Source: Candidatus Cloacimonadota bacterium
Lineage (GTDB): Bacteria; Cloacimonadota; Cloacimonadia; Cloacimonadales; JAOZMQ01
Direction of reading: 5' to 3'
DNA: 6,611 bases
NCBI GenBank assembly: GCA_029934195.1
Contig: JAOZMQ010000045.1
Span: forward strand, 1-6,611
The translations under genes and the position numbers were made by a program. Below are positions 6,595-6,611 of this stretch, piece after piece. The notes below the pieces were generated by a model, which searched no databases, was not told the DNA's origin, and saw only the letters and a list, made by a program, of their open reading frames with translations. The stretch's first letter is position 1. Each line of letters begins with the position of its first letter.

Positions 6595-6611
6595 AATTGA
6601 ACCATTTTCTT
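6591..6611 (-). CDS. 3' end of an upstream gene, possibly ftsE (partial)
   Basis: Only seven codons are in the window, reading K-K-M-V-Q-L-stop. The TGA overlaps the ATG of the FtsX-like gene in the ATGA arrangement typical of coupled genes. There is no good Shine-Dalgarno directly before the FtsX-like start, which fits coupling from an upstream gene. FtsE, the ATPase partner of FtsX, is the usual gene in this place, but nothing in these few residues identifies it. The existence of the gene is inferred from the overlap and the open frame to the edge. Confidence 0.35.
   Translation of the reverse strand, partial: KKMVQL

Overview
The window is AT-rich (roughly 30% GC by eye). Every gene I can support lies on the minus strand, so the biological reading order runs from high to low coordinates. 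The content suggests a diderm bacterium of the FCB group, perhaps Cloacimonadota-like. The clues are a DUF4837-type lipoprotein (a family I know mainly from Bacteroidota relatives), a signal-peptide protein that looks like an outer-membrane beta-barrel, a TPR lipoprotein and a very AT-rich coding style. No marker gene is present, so the phylum is inference.

Layout in reading order: (1) At the right edge, the last codons of an unseen gene appear to overlap the start of a divergent FtsX-like membrane protein (5812-6594) by ATGA. (2) After a 76-nt AT-rich gap come six closely packed genes: a CDP-alcohol phosphotransferase of the PgsA type (5163-5735), a DUF4837 lipoprotein with a GTG start (4109-5161), a YjbH-like predicted outer-membrane barrel (3357-4097), a 656-residue TPR lipoprotein (1385-3355), a 60-residue two-helix membrane protein (1206-1388) and a complete DUF58/VWA-like protein (307-1206). 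Junctions inside this block are 1 nt, 11 nt, 1 nt, a 4-nt ATGA overlap and a 1-nt TAATG overlap, so it very likely forms one operon with translational coupling. (3) The left 306 bases hold no convincing gene. They contain a strong imperfect hairpin that resembles a dispersed intergenic repeat, a 10-T run, a 21-codon micro-ORF directly after the DUF58 gene and a short plus-strand open frame reaching the window edge.

The common theme is the cell envelope: phospholipid head-group synthesis, an inner-membrane FtsX-type protein, two lipoproteins, a probable outer-membrane barrel and a small membrane protein. DUF58 proteins usually work with a MoxR-type AAA+ ATPase, but none is visible here. I see no CRISPR array, transposase, tRNA or rRNA, and nothing that looks like a defence or mobile system. 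The most interesting lead is the linked trio of DUF4837 lipoprotein, barrel and TPR lipoprotein, whose joint function is unknown to me.
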